DNA of 19,707 bases from NCBI GenBank assembly GCA_031412915.1, contig JANODX010000155.1, forward strand, positions 1-19,707. Direction: 5' to 3'. The DNA comes from JAGNNV01 sp031412915 (GTDB taxonomy: Bacteria; Acidobacteriota; Vicinamibacteria; Fen-336; JAGNNV01). Numbering within the stretch: position 1 is the first letter of the stretch; every line of letters starts with the position of its first letter. The position numbers and the translations under genes are program-made. This document shows positions 1-8,927 of this stretch, in pieces. The notes beneath the pieces were generated by a model. It had not been told where the DNA came from. It was given only the letters and a program-made list of their open reading frames with translations, and did no database searches.

Positions 1-1
1 T

Positions 2-2548
2 CCCGGGACTCTCCTGGCCGGTCGTTATCGCATCGTGTCCCCGCTGGGCAAGGGCGGCATGGGCGAGGTCTATCGCGCGGATGACATCCGGCTCGGCCAG
101 CCGGTTGCCCTGAAGTTTCTGCCGGCGGCCTTCGCCGCGGACAGCGGTCGCCTCGAACGCCTCGTCGACGAGGTCCGGATCGGCCGCCAGATCTCGCATC
201 CGAATGTCTGCCGGCTCTACGACATCGCCGAAGCCGAGGGTCATCACTTCCTGGTCATGGAATACGTCGACGGAGAAGACCTCGCGTCATTGTTACGCCG
301 CATCGGACGGCTGCCGGGAGACAAGGCACTGGATATCGCCCGCGGTCTGTGCGCCGGCCTCGCCGCCGCTCACGACAAGGGGATCATCCACCGCGACCTC
401 AAGCCCGCGAACGTGATGATCGACGGCCGCGGCCACGCGCGGATCGCGGACTTCGGCCTGGCCGCCCTCGCGCAAGGCGGAGCAGCCTCCGATATGTCGG
501 GCACACCTCAGTACATGGCGCCGGAGCAGCTGACCGGCCAAGGCGCTTCTCTGCGTTCCGACGTGTATGCCCTTGGCCTCGTTCTGCACGAAATGCTGAC
601 GGGGAAGCGAATGTTCGAGGCAAAGTCGCTCAACGAACTCCGGGCGCTTCATGCGGACACGAAGCCGCCCAGCCTGTCGATCAGCGCCACCGACGTGGAT
701 CCCGCCCTCGACCGCGTGATCCTGCGCTGTCTCTCACGCGACCCCAATGACCGGCCAGCCACAGCGCGCGTGGTCCTTGCCTCGCTGCCCGGGGGCGATC
801 CGCTGCAGGCTGCGGTGCTTGCGGGTGAAACGCCCTCGCCGGAAATGGTGGCGGCGGCCTCGAAGGTGGGCGATCTGCGTCCCGCCCTCGCCTGGACAGG
901 CCTCGCCCTTGGCCTTTTCGGCCTCTGGGCCATCACGGCTCTGAACGAACGAGTCTCCCTCTTCCGTCAAGTGCCGATGGCGAAGTCGCCCGAGGTGCTG
1001 ATCGAACGTGCGAAAAGTATCCTCAGTCGGCTCGGGGTCGCGGACGCGCCCGCGGACTCGGCTTTCGGTTTCCTCTACGACGACCAGCTCATCGACTATG
1101 TCGAGTCAACCGACCAGTCTCTGCAGCGACGCGAGCATCTCGCGCAGGCCCGGCCCGGTGTGCTCCGTTTCTTCTATCGACAGAGTCCAAGACCCATGGT
1201 GGCGAGCGGCTGGACGTCGGTGCAGCCCTGGCTGGGCCCGCCCGAACTCGGCCGCGTCCTTTCCAACGTCCCGCCCCTGACCTTTTCCGGAATGGCCAGG
1301 ATCGTTTTCGACACCGGCGGAAGACTGGTGAGCTTCACATCGGTGCCGCCACGTCTCGAGGCCGCGGCTGGTCCGTTCCCCGAACCCGACTGGTCAGTCC
1401 TTCTGAACGAAGCGGGCCTCGATCCGAGGCTTCTGACCCTTTCGACGCCCCGCTGGGCAAGCCCGGTGGATTCCGACCGCAAGGCCGCGTGGGACGGTGC
1501 CTATCCTGACCTCCAGGATGCCGCCGTTCACGTCGAAGCCTCGGCGTACCACGGACGTCCGGTCCATTTCGAAGTGCAAGGCCCGTGGGTCAAACCGCGC
1601 GATTCGCCTTCGGGCGACGGCTCGACCGGCGATGCCATCGCGAGCGGCGTGGTCTTCCTCGTGACCATTCCGCTCGTGATCGCCGGTGTGATGCTGGTCC
1701 GCCGCAACCTTCAAATGGGTCGTGGAGACCGCCGCGGCGCCTTCCGTCTCGCTCTCGCGGCCTTCTTCGTGTTGACCCTCGCCCAGAGCATTCGGGCCGA
1801 TCACACAAGCCTCCCGATCGAACAGCACGCGCTCATCATTCACATCGTGAGCCAGGGGTGCTACGCCGCGCTCGCCTTGTGGGCTTTCTACATGGCCGCC
1901 GAACCAGCGGTCCGGCGGCGCTGGCCCCATACCCTCATTTCATGGACTCGAGTCCTCGCCGGGCGCTTCAAAGACCCGCTCGTGGCGCGCGACATCCTCG
2001 TGGGAGTGCTCGCCGGCTTGGCGATGGCCGTGAGTTCGCAAGTCTCGCACGAGGCGCCCCTCTGGTTCTCTCGTGCGCCTACGATCGGCGGCATCGGGAT
2101 TCTGACCACACTCACGTCGCCCCGCCACCTGGCCTACCATTTTCTGCTGGGCCCGTTGCTCGGCGTCCTGTACTCGCTGGCCATCCTCTTCCTGTTGTAT
2201 CTCCTGTACGCGCTTCTGCGCCGCGAGTGGCTGGGTCAGTTGCTCGTGGTCCTGTTTGCCGCGAGCCCGCATTTGGCCGGAATTCAAGATCCGGTCGATT
2301 TCGTGCTCGCCGGGTTTTTCGGCATGCTCGCGATCTTCGTCCTGACCCGCTTCGGACTGCTGGCCTCGGCGGCGATGCTCGCCACGTTCCTGATCATCGC
2401 CCGCGTACCACTCTCCCTCGATGGGTCGGCTTGGTACGCCGGCCGGTCGTTCGCCGTGCTCGGTCTCTTCGTCGTGTTGCTCGGCACGTCGGCGTACCTC
2501 TCCCTCGGCGGCAAGCCGATCTTCGGCAAGGCCCTGCTTGACGACTGA
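2..2548 (+). CDS. Membrane-anchored Ser/Thr protein kinase, 5' end outside window
   Basis: Hanks-type kinase that phosphorylates Ser/Thr on unknown partners. Numbering from the internal GTG at 35: glycine loop GKGGMGEV (5-12), catalytic-lysine segment VALKFL (K27), HRDLKPAN (119-126), DFG (139-141) and the APE-like segment GTPQYMAPE (157-165), so all key catalytic residues are present. The frame is open upstream of 35 and encodes LAGRYRIV, the usual first strand of a bacterial kinase domain, so the true start lies before the window and GTG 35 is not the start. A hydrophobic span at about 284-302 is followed by about 220 probably extracytoplasmic residues, then several membrane spans from about residue 535 to the end. 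The kinase plus multi-span C-terminus resembles large acidobacterial kinases. Two permease genes follow after 24 bp, suggesting co-transcription. The ligand sensed by the outer part is unknown. Confidence 0.93.
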   Translation, partial: PGTLLAGRYRIVSPLGKGGMGEVYRADDIRLGQPVALKFLPAAFAADSGRLERLVDEVRIGRQISHPNVCRLYDIAEAEGHHFLVMEYVDGEDLASLLRRIGRLPGDKALDIARGLCAGLAAAHDKGIIHRDLKPANVMIDGRGHARIADFGLAALAQGGAASDMSGTPQYMAPEQLTGQGASLRSDVYALGLVLHEMLTGKRMFEAKSLNELRALHADTKPPSLSISATDVDPALDRVILRCLSRDPNDRPATARVVLASLPGGDPLQAAVLAGETPSPEMVAAASKVGDLRPALAWTGLALGLFGLWAITALNERVSLFRQVPMAKSPEVLIERAKSILSRLGVADAPADSAFGFLYDDQLIDYVESTDQSLQRREHLAQARPGVLRFFYRQSPRPMVASGWTSVQPWLGPPELGRVLSNVPPLTFSGMARIVFDTGGRLVSFTSVPPRLEAAAGPFPEPDWSVLLNEAGLDPRLLTLSTPRWASPVDSDRKAAWDGAYPDLQDAAVHVEASAYHGRPVHFEVQGPWVKPRDSPSGDGSTGDAIASGVVFLVTIPLVIAGVMLVRRNLQMGRGDRRGAFRLALAAFFVLTLAQSIRADHTSLPIEQHALIIHIVSQGCYAALALWAFYMAAEPAVRRRWPHTLISWTRVLAGRFKDPLVARDILVGVLAGLAMAVSSQVSHEAPLWFSRAPTIGGIGILTTLTSPRHLAYHFLLGPLLGVLYSLAILFLLYLLYALLRREWLGQLLVVLFAASPHLAGIQDPVDFVLAGFFGMLAIFVLTRFGLLASAAMLATFLIIARVPLSLDGSAWYAGRSFAVLGLFVVLLGTSAYLSLGGKPIFGKALLDD

Positions 2549-2572
2549 CGCGGTCAGGCTGAACCAGAGCGC

Positions 2573-3790
2573 ATGAAGTTCCTGCCTTTCGTCTTCAAGC
2601 ACCTGCTCGCGACCTGGGTGCGCACGGCCAGCACCATCATCTCGATGGCGCTGTGCGTCTTCCTCTTCTGCACCCTGCGCAGCATCCTGGCCCACCTCGA
2701 TGGCTTCATCGAGGGCCGCAGCCCGAAGCGCATCGTGACCCGCAACGCCATGAGCATCATCGGCGTGGTGCCCATCACTCACGGGCCAAGGATCCAGACC
2801 GTGCCCGGGGTGACCCGGGTGTCGGCACTGACCGCCTTCGGCGGCGTGCTCATGGCCCGCAAGGAAGGGAAGGTCGATCCGCGCGCTTCGGGGGAGACCG
2901 ACTGGACCACGGTCTTCCAGAACCTCGCGGTCGAGGCGGAGCCGTACTTCGCGATGAACCCGGAGTTCATGGTGGCCCCCGATCAGTTCAAGGACTTCAT
3001 GAACGACTTGCAGGGCTGCGTGATCGGACGGGAGCTCGGGGAGAAGTTCGGCTGGAAGCTGGGCGACCGCTTCTTCCTTCAGAGCTTCGTCCCCGGGATG
3101 CGCAAGAAGAGCGGCCCGTTCGAGTTCGTGGTGCGGGGCTTTCTCGACACCGACCTTGCGAAGTATCCGGGCACCGAGACGAACCAGATGATCTTCCACT
3201 TCAAGTACCTGACCGAGAGCCTGGGCGGGATCACCCAGACCCAGTTCTTCATGGTGGAGATTGAGGACCCCGCGCGCACCGCGGAGATCTCGGCCGCTAT
3301 CGACGCCATGTTCGAGAACTCGAGCGACGAGACCTACACCGAGACAGAGAGGGCTTTCAGCGCCAACTTCATCTCCATGGTGGGGGACCTCGGCGTGCTC
3401 GTGAACGGCATCGGCCTCTCGGTGTGCTTCACCATCCTCCTCGTCACCGCCAACACCATGAGCATGGCGGTGCGCGAGCGGCGCAAGGAGATCGCGGTCC
3501 TGAAGACCGTCGGTTTCGGCAGCGGCCAGGTGATGGGCCTGATTCTGACCGAGGCCCTGGTGATGGGCACGGCCGGCGGCGCCCTGGGCATCTTGGGCAC
3601 GCTGTGGGCGATCGCGGTCATGAACCGGGCTCCCGGGCAGACCGTGCTCGGGATATCGCATATCGAACTCCAGCCTGCGGTCGCGCTCTTCGGCGCGGGA
3701 GTCGCGCTGACTCTCGGCCTCGCCGCGGGCTTCGTTCCCGCCTGGGGTGCCTATCGGGCCCGGGTCACGGAAATGCTCAGGACAACCTAG
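2573..3790 (+). CDS. FtsX/MacB-type ABC transporter permease 1
   Basis: A 405-aa integral membrane subunit of the MacB/LolCE/FtsX class. One N-terminal span (about 18-38) is followed by a periplasmic MacB_PCD-like region (about 40-260) and an FtsX core with three spans (about 270-292, 324-350, 366-388). The conserved cytoplasmic motif between spans 2 and 3 is visible as RERRKEIAVLKTVGF (301-315), the coupling segment that contacts the ATPase in this family. The ATG lies 24 bp after the kinase stop, with only a weak purine stretch ahead of it. The next permease starts 2 bp after its stop, so the two are probably co-translated and form a heterodimer. No ATP-binding subunit is encoded nearby. 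Substrate is unknown; family members move lipoproteins, macrolides or peptides, or act mechanically without transport. Confidence 0.9.
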   Translation: MKFLPFVFKHLLATWVRTASTIISMALCVFLFCTLRSILAHLDGFIEGRSPKRIVTRNAMSIIGVVPITHGPRIQTVPGVTRVSALTAFGGVLMARKEGKVDPRASGETDWTTVFQNLAVEAEPYFAMNPEFMVAPDQFKDFMNDLQGCVIGRELGEKFGWKLGDRFFLQSFVPGMRKKSGPFEFVVRGFLDTDLAKYPGTETNQMIFHFKYLTESLGGITQTQFFMVEIEDPARTAEISAAIDAMFENSSDETYTETERAFSANFISMVGDLGVLVNGIGLSVCFTILLVTANTMSMAVRERRKEIAVLKTVGFGSGQVMGLILTEALVMGTAGGALGILGTLWAIAVMNRAPGQTVLGISHIELQPAVALFGAGVALTLGLAAGFVPAWGAYRARVTEMLRTT

Positions 3791-3792
3791 TC

Positions 3793-4962
3793 ATGGCCTT
3801 GCCCCTTGCCTACAACATCCGGAACGTTCGCGAGCGTTGGACCGTTGCCCTTCTGGCCATCGTGGGGGTCGCGCTGGTGGTGGCGGCTTGTGCAGTGCTC
3901 ACGGCCATGTCCCAGGGCTTCGCCACGGCGCTTCGCGGGACCGGTCGTGAGGACAACGTGATGGTGGTGAGCCGCGGCTCCAACTCGGAGGTGACCTCGC
4001 GGGTGGAGATCGATCAGCGAAACGCGATCCTCGAGCAGGTTCAGCCCGACGCCGGGCCGGACGGAAGACTCCTCGCTTCCTGGGAGTGGGTCTCGGTCAT
4101 GGCCCTCCCCCGAAAGACCGACGGGAAGCGCACCAACGTGGTGCTGAGGTCGGTCACGCCGCAGGCCTTCCTGGTTCGATCTGGAATCCAGTTCACCTCG
4201 GGCCGCGTCTTCACGCCGGGCCTCGAGGAGGTGATCGTGGGACGCCGGATCATGGACCGCATCAGGGGTCTGGAACTCGGCGGCATACTGAAGTACCGGC
4301 GCAAGCCGTTGCGAGTCGTCGGCGTCTTCGAATCGGACGGCGCCGCCTTCGAGAGCGAGATCTGGGGCGACTTCGAGGTCACGAGCTCCGCATCCCGGCG
4401 GGGTGCGGGCTCCAACTCCCTGGTGATACGAGTGAAGCATCCCGCCCAGATCCAGGCTCTCGACCGCTGGATACGGCTCCAGCCCAACATGCCTTTGAAG
4501 GCGGTCTCGGAGAAGCGGTACTACGAGGACCAGGCGGGGCCGGTGGCGAAGACGATACGAGCGCTCGGTGGCCTGGTGGCCGTGGTCATGGGAATCGGCG
4601 CGGTGTTCGCGGCCATGAACACGATGTACCGCGTGGTCGCCTCGCGCACCCGAGAAATCGGCGCCCTCCGCGCGATCGGGTTCTCGAGGCGGGCGATTCT
4701 GTTCTCCTTCGTCGTCGAGTCCGCGGTTCTCGGCGTGGTCGGCGGCGCCCTGGGCTGCCTCGTCGCCTCGACGTTGCACGGTTACTCGACCAGCACGTCC
4801 AACCTGCAGAGCTTCAGCGAGGTCGCCTTCGCTTTCCGGATCACCCCGGAGATCATCGCCGCCAGCATGAGCTTCGCGCTCGCGATGGGGGTTCTGGGTG
4901 GACTGCTGCCCGCCGCCCACGCGGCGCGTCTGCCCATCGCGGAGGCGGTGCGAGAGGAGTGA
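3793..4962 (+). CDS. FtsX/MacB-type ABC transporter permease 2
   Basis: A 389-aa partner permease. The ATG sits 2 bp after the stop of the preceding permease, and the product begins MALPLAYNIRNVRERW, a normal FtsX-family amino terminus. The frame is open further upstream, but that part overlaps the previous gene and reads as shadow. A first span at about 17-40 is followed by a periplasmic domain and the FtsX core from about residue 255 with three spans; the motif SRTREIGALRAIGFSR matches the family coupling segment. It diverges strongly from permease 1, which favours a heterodimer of the LolC/LolE kind. The stop at 4962 is followed by about 140 bp containing a promoter for the next gene, so the operon probably ends here. 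The ATPase may lie upstream of the window or elsewhere in the genome. Confidence 0.9.
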   Translation: MALPLAYNIRNVRERWTVALLAIVGVALVVAACAVLTAMSQGFATALRGTGREDNVMVVSRGSNSEVTSRVEIDQRNAILEQVQPDAGPDGRLLASWEWVSVMALPRKTDGKRTNVVLRSVTPQAFLVRSGIQFTSGRVFTPGLEEVIVGRRIMDRIRGLELGGILKYRRKPLRVVGVFESDGAAFESEIWGDFEVTSSASRRGAGSNSLVIRVKHPAQIQALDRWIRLQPNMPLKAVSEKRYYEDQAGPVAKTIRALGGLVAVVMGIGAVFAAMNTMYRVVASRTREIGALRAIGFSRRAILFSFVVESAVLGVVGGALGCLVASTLHGYSTSTSNLQSFSEVAFAFRITPEIIAASMSFALAMGVLGGLLPAAHAARLPIAEAVREE

Positions 4963-5066
4963 AGGAACGGTTCAGGTGCTGGCCTCGGGGACGGCTCCTC
5001 GGCGCCTGGAGTCCACCGGGCTGAAGACCGACGTCGTCGTCCCCGGGGGACGTCGTTGAAGCGTCG

Positions 5067-5094
5067 TTTACGCGCTCGACCTGCGTGCTAGGAT
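5067..5094 (+). promoter_or_regulatory. Candidate sigma-70 promoter for the second kinase
   Basis: TTTACG (5067-5072) and TAGGAT (5089-5094) are separated by 16 bp, and TGC directly before the -10 gives an extended -10. Each hexamer matches consensus at 4 of 6 positions. Transcription would begin at about 5100-5102, only a few bases before the GTG at 5104, so the message would be leaderless or nearly so. This is a pattern call only. Confidence 0.45.
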
Positions 5095-5103
5095 CGAAGC
5101 TGA

Positions 5104-7317
5104 GTGGAGTTAACCCGGCTCGGCAAGTACGAGATCGTCGCGAAGATCGGAGAGGGCGGCATGGGCGAGGTCTATCGCGCCCACGATCCCGTTCTGGGCC
5201 GCGACGTGGCCATAAAGATAATGTCCGCGGGCGGCGATGCCGACCAGGAACTGCGCAGACGTTTCCTGCGCGAGGCGCGCTCGGCGGCGCGCCTGAACCA
5301 TCCGAACATCGTCACCGTCCACGACTTCGGGGAGGACCAGGGGAAGCTCTTCATCGCCATGGAACTGCTCGAAGGCACGGATCTCCGAGAGATCATCGCC
5401 AATCGCACTCCCCTGGCTCTGCCCGTCAAGTTCTCGCTGTTGAGCCAGGTCAGCGAAGGTCTCGCCTTTGCGCACCAGCAGGACATCGTTCATCGCGACA
5501 TCAAGCCGGGCAACATCCACGTGCAGCGCAATGGCCACATCAAGGTGATGGACTTCGGCCTGGCCCGCGGGTCCACGCCGGACATGACCCTGGCGGGGTC
5601 GATTCTCGGCACCCCGAACTACATGTCTCCCGAGCAGGTGCGGGGAGAGCCGGCGGACCAGCGATCCGACGTATTCGCGCTGGGCGTGGTGTTCTACGAG
5701 CTTCTCACCGGTCGCAAGGCCTTCGACGCCAACTCGCTGGCCGGCGTCGTCTATCAGGTGATGTCGGTGGAGCCAACGCCCGTGGAAGCGCATGACCGCA
5801 GTCTGCCCCCCGGCCTTTCGGCGCTGATCGTCAAGGCCATGGCCAAGGACCCGGCGGACCGCTACGCGAACGCCGGGGAGATCTTGACGTCATTGCGCGA
5901 GGTCGAGACGCTCATCCGCTCCTCCCTCGACGAGGTGATTTCGAAGGCCCCGCCGGGACGCGGAGGCCCCCCCACGCCGTGGCCCGTGCCCCCGCGCAAC
6001 ACGCCGTTGCCGAGCGCGCCGGAGCCGGCCACCGTGCTCACCGCGATCCCTGCGGCGGGGCCTTCGGAATCGCTCGATCGGACCCTCCAGGGAGATCAAT
6101 CCGCCTTTGCCGGCGAAACCCTGCGGGCCCTTAACGAGATCGAGACGCTGGCTCGGCCGTCGCCCGTCGAGCCGATCTCGAAGGCCTCGCCCGGACGCGG
6201 AGTTCCCCCCGAGGCCTGGCCCGCACCGCCGCTGACGCGCCCCAGGGCGCCGATCACGCCGGCGCGGCCGGCCGCGCGGTCGGCGAGCCCGGCGCCCGTT
6301 CCTTCGCAGGCCCCCGCCCTACCCGAGCGACCCGTGGCCGCGACACTAACGGAGATCCTGGAGCCCGCGCCCGCGCCTGCCCCGTCGCCCCGGCGACCGA
6401 CGAGGGTGGCGCCCGCCCCGTCGAAGGTACCTACAGCATGGATAGCGACGGGGGTAGGGGCCGCCATCGTGGCGATCGTCGCGGGCCCGTCCGTATGGCA
6501 GAGGCTGAGGCCCGAAGCCCAGGTGACGATGACCCCGACCGAGAGCCCGGCGTCTCCTACACCTCTAGCACCGCTCTCCACTCCGGCACCCACGCCGACC
6601 ATGGCCCAGAACGTCCCGGTGCCCGTGGCCCCCGTGGAACCCGCGGCGGTCACTGCGGCGGTGAGAGAAATCAGAGCCGCGTTCTCGGCGAGGGATGAAG
6701 CGCGCGCGGCCCGGGGTTTGCGGACCCTGGCCGCACTCGCTCCCGGTCACCGGGAATTCGGTGAGTTGTCGAGGCGCGCGAACGAACTGAAGACCCTCCT
6801 GGCCGACGAGGCGCGGAGAGGGACCGAGCGACCACAACTCGAGCGCGCCCCGGCTCCGCTGCCCACGGCCGTCCTGACCGTAGTCCCCACGCCGATGCCG
6901 ACCACGGCGCCGATTCCGTCACCGACCCCGCCGCCCCCGCCGATGGCGACCGCGATGCCGAGCGTCGCTCCTCCCGGGCTGCCGGTCCAGGGCGAGGCCG
7001 CGGCTCGCCAGGCCATCCGGGGCGTGCTCGACGAGTTCCGCGCGGCGTTCGAGCGCCGCGATGTGGAGGCCTTACGCGCCGTGCAGCCCGGCGTCAACTA
7101 CGAACAAATGAAGAACATCTTCGCTTCGGTGAGCAGCTACCTCGTGCGGATCGACGTCAAGGACGTGACGGTCCAGGGAGACGTGGCCCGGGCGAGGTGC
7201 TCCGTGAGCTACAGCCCGGTGCCCAAACCGGCGGGCCGGCAAAAGCCGGTGGCCCAGGTCTTCCTTCTTCGGCGCCAGGGCGACCTCTGGATCATCGATC
7301 GCATAGAGGCGGAATAG
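5104..7317 (+). CDS. Ser/Thr protein kinase with Pro-rich linker, one membrane span and C-terminal NTF2-like domain
   Basis: A 737-aa kinase. The domain spans about 8-270: loop GEGGMGEV (17-24), VAIK (K38), HRDIKPGN (130-137), DFG (150-152) and GTPNYMSPE (169-177), all intact. A long Pro/Ala-rich linker follows (about 285-443), then a single span (about 445-463), a second low-complexity Pro/Thr stretch split by a short helical segment (about 515-570), and a C-terminal NTF2/SnoaL-like alpha+beta domain (about 632-737) containing the family-like segment FRAAFERRDVEALRAV. The expected topology is kinase inside and NTF2-like domain outside, as a possible sensor. The start is GTG 5104: the product begins MELTRLGKYEIV, the standard kinase N-terminus, and there is no clear Shine-Dalgarno sequence. 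The end of the kinase domain is partly duplicated in the linker. The stop abuts the stop of the convergent barrel gene. Confidence 0.93.
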   Translation: MELTRLGKYEIVAKIGEGGMGEVYRAHDPVLGRDVAIKIMSAGGDADQELRRRFLREARSAARLNHPNIVTVHDFGEDQGKLFIAMELLEGTDLREIIANRTPLALPVKFSLLSQVSEGLAFAHQQDIVHRDIKPGNIHVQRNGHIKVMDFGLARGSTPDMTLAGSILGTPNYMSPEQVRGEPADQRSDVFALGVVFYELLTGRKAFDANSLAGVVYQVMSVEPTPVEAHDRSLPPGLSALIVKAMAKDPADRYANAGEILTSLREVETLIRSSLDEVISKAPPGRGGPPTPWPVPPRNTPLPSAPEPATVLTAIPAAGPSESLDRTLQGDQSAFAGETLRALNEIETLARPSPVEPISKASPGRGVPPEAWPAPPLTRPRAPITPARPAARSASPAPVPSQAPALPERPVAATLTEILEPAPAPAPSPRRPTRVAPAPSKVPTAWIATGVGAAIVAIVAGPSVWQRLRPEAQVTMTPTESPASPTPLAPLSTPAPTPTMAQNVPVPVAPVEPAAVTAAVREIRAAFSARDEARAARGLRTLAALAPGHREFGELSRRANELKTLLADEARRGTERPQLERAPAPLPTAVLTVVPTPMPTTAPIPSPTPPPPPMATAMPSVAPPGLPVQGEAAARQAIRGVLDEFRAAFERRDVEALRAVQPGVNYEQMKNIFASVSSYLVRIDVKDVTVQGDVARARCSVSYSPVPKPAGRQKPVAQVFLLRRQGDLWIIDRIEAE
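5875..6231 (+). repeat. Imperfect in-frame duplication within the kinase linker
   Basis: Residues 258-297 (nt 5875-5994) and 337-376 (nt 6112-6231) of the second kinase align without gaps at about 25 of 40 positions. Shared landmarks are GE.L....E.ETL, ISKA.PGRG and PP..WP.PP. The first copy includes the last helix of the kinase domain. The copies are visible at DNA level too, so a segment of about 237 bp was probably duplicated in tandem and then diverged. Confidence 0.7.
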
Positions 7318-8832
7318 TCAGAACGCGTAGTCGATTCCCGCCACGACCGTAGTCTTGGGCTGCAGGCCGCCCTTGGTCAACGGGAACAGCACATTGACGT
7401 TCAGCAGCAACGTCGTGTTGGGGATGTTGAACTTCGCTCCCACCGCCCCCAGCAACAGAGTCAGGGAATCGGAGGGAGGAGGGGGAACGGTGTTCGGACC
7501 GGCGCTGTTCCGGATGTCGAGCACGTCCGTGTACGTCTTGTTCAGGACGGCGCCGCCGGTGGCGAGTCGGTAGTTGAAACCCCGCGAGGTGACGTCGAAC
7601 CGGTACACGCCGCGCAGGGTTCGACCGATCATGTCGGCGTTGAACGTCGTGCGGGAACCGGCCTGGACCGAGAATCCTCCCGTGTAGTTGATCTCGTCGG
7701 GAATCTGGAGCTGCGTCTGGTCGAGGGTGGGCTGGGGGTTTTGACGAAATACCGTCGTGTACGCATTGGGGGCGCCGGTGATTGGTACCGGAACCTCGTC
7801 GCCTAGTTGGTAGGTCCCCACCGCGGATGACATCGACCCGTTCGACAGGGTGTAGCCGACGTTGAGGCGGGGCGAGAAGGACCCGTAGTCGCGCGAGAAC
7901 ACCAGGGCGCCCTTGACCTGGGTGGCGCCGGTGCCGAGCAGGTTTTCCTTGTCTCCGGTGGGAAGACGCACGTCCACGGCCAGGGCCAGACCGCCACCCG
8001 GCGATTGGACCATCCGGTACTTTCCGCGCAGCAGGATGTCACCGATGCCGCTGGCCGTCCCGGATTCCTTGGTGGTTCGGGAATTGGGGCTGCTCCCACC
8101 GAAGGAATGGATCGCCGGGCTCGCCGCGGTGGCCAGGCGGATCAGTTCGGAGGACATGCTGGCCTCGAGTTTCACCCGGACGAAGGGAACCGAAAGGGCC
8201 AGGTCGAACTGATCGCTCAGCCCGTAGTTTGCGAAAAGCACGGTCGTCTCGGTCCACGCTTTCAGATTGAGCGACGTGCGCACCAGATCTCCTTCGAAGA
8301 AGGGGTTCACGTCCACCGAGGGGCCCGTGGTGCCCAGTATGGGCGTTCCATCCGCCGCCTGATTCGGGCAACAGTCATTGTGCTGCAGATAGAAGATGGG
8401 CCCCCCGTTCAGGTCGAGATCTTCGAAACGCTGGAAGGACACCCGCTGAAAGTTCAGCCCGGCGCTGAACTTGCCTTTCCCGATCACCAGGGCGCGTTCG
8501 GTGAAGGAGGGCCCGAAGTTGCCGCTGCTGCGCACCGGGAAACCGGTAGCCGAGTCGGAGTTGTACGTGAAGCCCCCGGAAGACGAGCCGATGGGGAAGG
8601 TCGCGAGCTGCCCCACCACCGCCCCGTTCATCGCGTAGGGGGCCACGAGTTGGGCGGCCGAGGGGAGGAAGTGCGCCTCGTGGGGATTTCCGGCGACCGT
8701 TCCGACGGTCGACGGCATGGTGACCGCTTCGGACACCAGCCGCGGGAGGAGCTCGGCAAGATTCTGGGCATTCGATGGGACTGGGCTGAGCGCGAGGCAG
8801 GTCACGGCGGTCAGGATCTGGATTCTTCTCAT
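7318..8832 (-). CDS. Outer-membrane beta-barrel, phenol-degradation MetA-like
   Basis: A 504-aa secreted protein with a signal peptide (MRRIQILTAVTCLALSPVPSNA then Q), alternating strand-forming segments throughout and a terminal aromatic (DYAF), the usual outer-membrane-barrel insertion signal. The pattern LFANYGLSDQFDLALSVPFV followed by GIGDILLRGKYR resembles the Phenol_MetA_deg/transporter-like barrel family that is common in soil bacteria. Its role is unproven: the family name comes from meta-cleavage gene clusters, but no such enzymes are present here. The ATG at 8832 has a clear AGGGAG Shine-Dalgarno 9 bp upstream. A 6-bp inverted repeat lies about 33 bp ahead of the start. It is convergent with the second kinase and their stop codons touch, leaving no room for a terminator. 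Confidence 0.85.
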   Translation of the reverse strand: MRRIQILTAVTCLALSPVPSNAQNLAELLPRLVSEAVTMPSTVGTVAGNPHEAHFLPSAAQLVAPYAMNGAVVGQLATFPIGSSSGGFTYNSDSATGFPVRSSGNFGPSFTERALVIGKGKFSAGLNFQRVSFQRFEDLDLNGGPIFYLQHNDCCPNQAADGTPILGTTGPSVDVNPFFEGDLVRTSLNLKAWTETTVLFANYGLSDQFDLALSVPFVRVKLEASMSSELIRLATAASPAIHSFGGSSPNSRTTKESGTASGIGDILLRGKYRMVQSPGGGLALAVDVRLPTGDKENLLGTGATQVKGALVFSRDYGSFSPRLNVGYTLSNGSMSSAVGTYQLGDEVPVPITGAPNAYTTVFRQNPQPTLDQTQLQIPDEINYTGGFSVQAGSRTTFNADMIGRTLRGVYRFDVTSRGFNYRLATGGAVLNKTYTDVLDIRNSAGPNTVPPPPSDSLTLLLGAVGAKFNIPNTTLLLNVNVLFPLTKGGLQPKTTVVAGIDYAF

Positions 8833-8864
8833 GGATACTCACTCCCTTTTCAAGGCTAACGGCA

Positions 8865-8881
8865 AGTAGAGCGAATCTACT
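8865..8881. promoter_or_regulatory. Inverted repeat upstream of the barrel gene
   Basis: AGTAGA and TCTACT flank a 5-bp spacer (GCGAA), a perfect 6-bp dyad 33 bp upstream of the barrel ATG. It could be an operator or a hairpin in the 5' leader. No regulator is identifiable. Confidence 0.3.
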
Positions 8882-8927
8882 GCACGAAACCGCCAAAGTC
8901 CACGCCGTCCCGGATGGACGCGCCCCC

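Noticed and set aside
1940..3661. 573-codon open frame on the minus strand opposite kinase 1 and permease 1
   Set aside because: Rich in His, Glu, Gln and Arg with no domain pattern; it is the antisense shadow of two clear genes in GC-rich DNA.
3787..4920. 377-codon minus frame opposite permease 2
   Set aside because: Same shadow composition; the plus strand carries a clear FtsX family protein.
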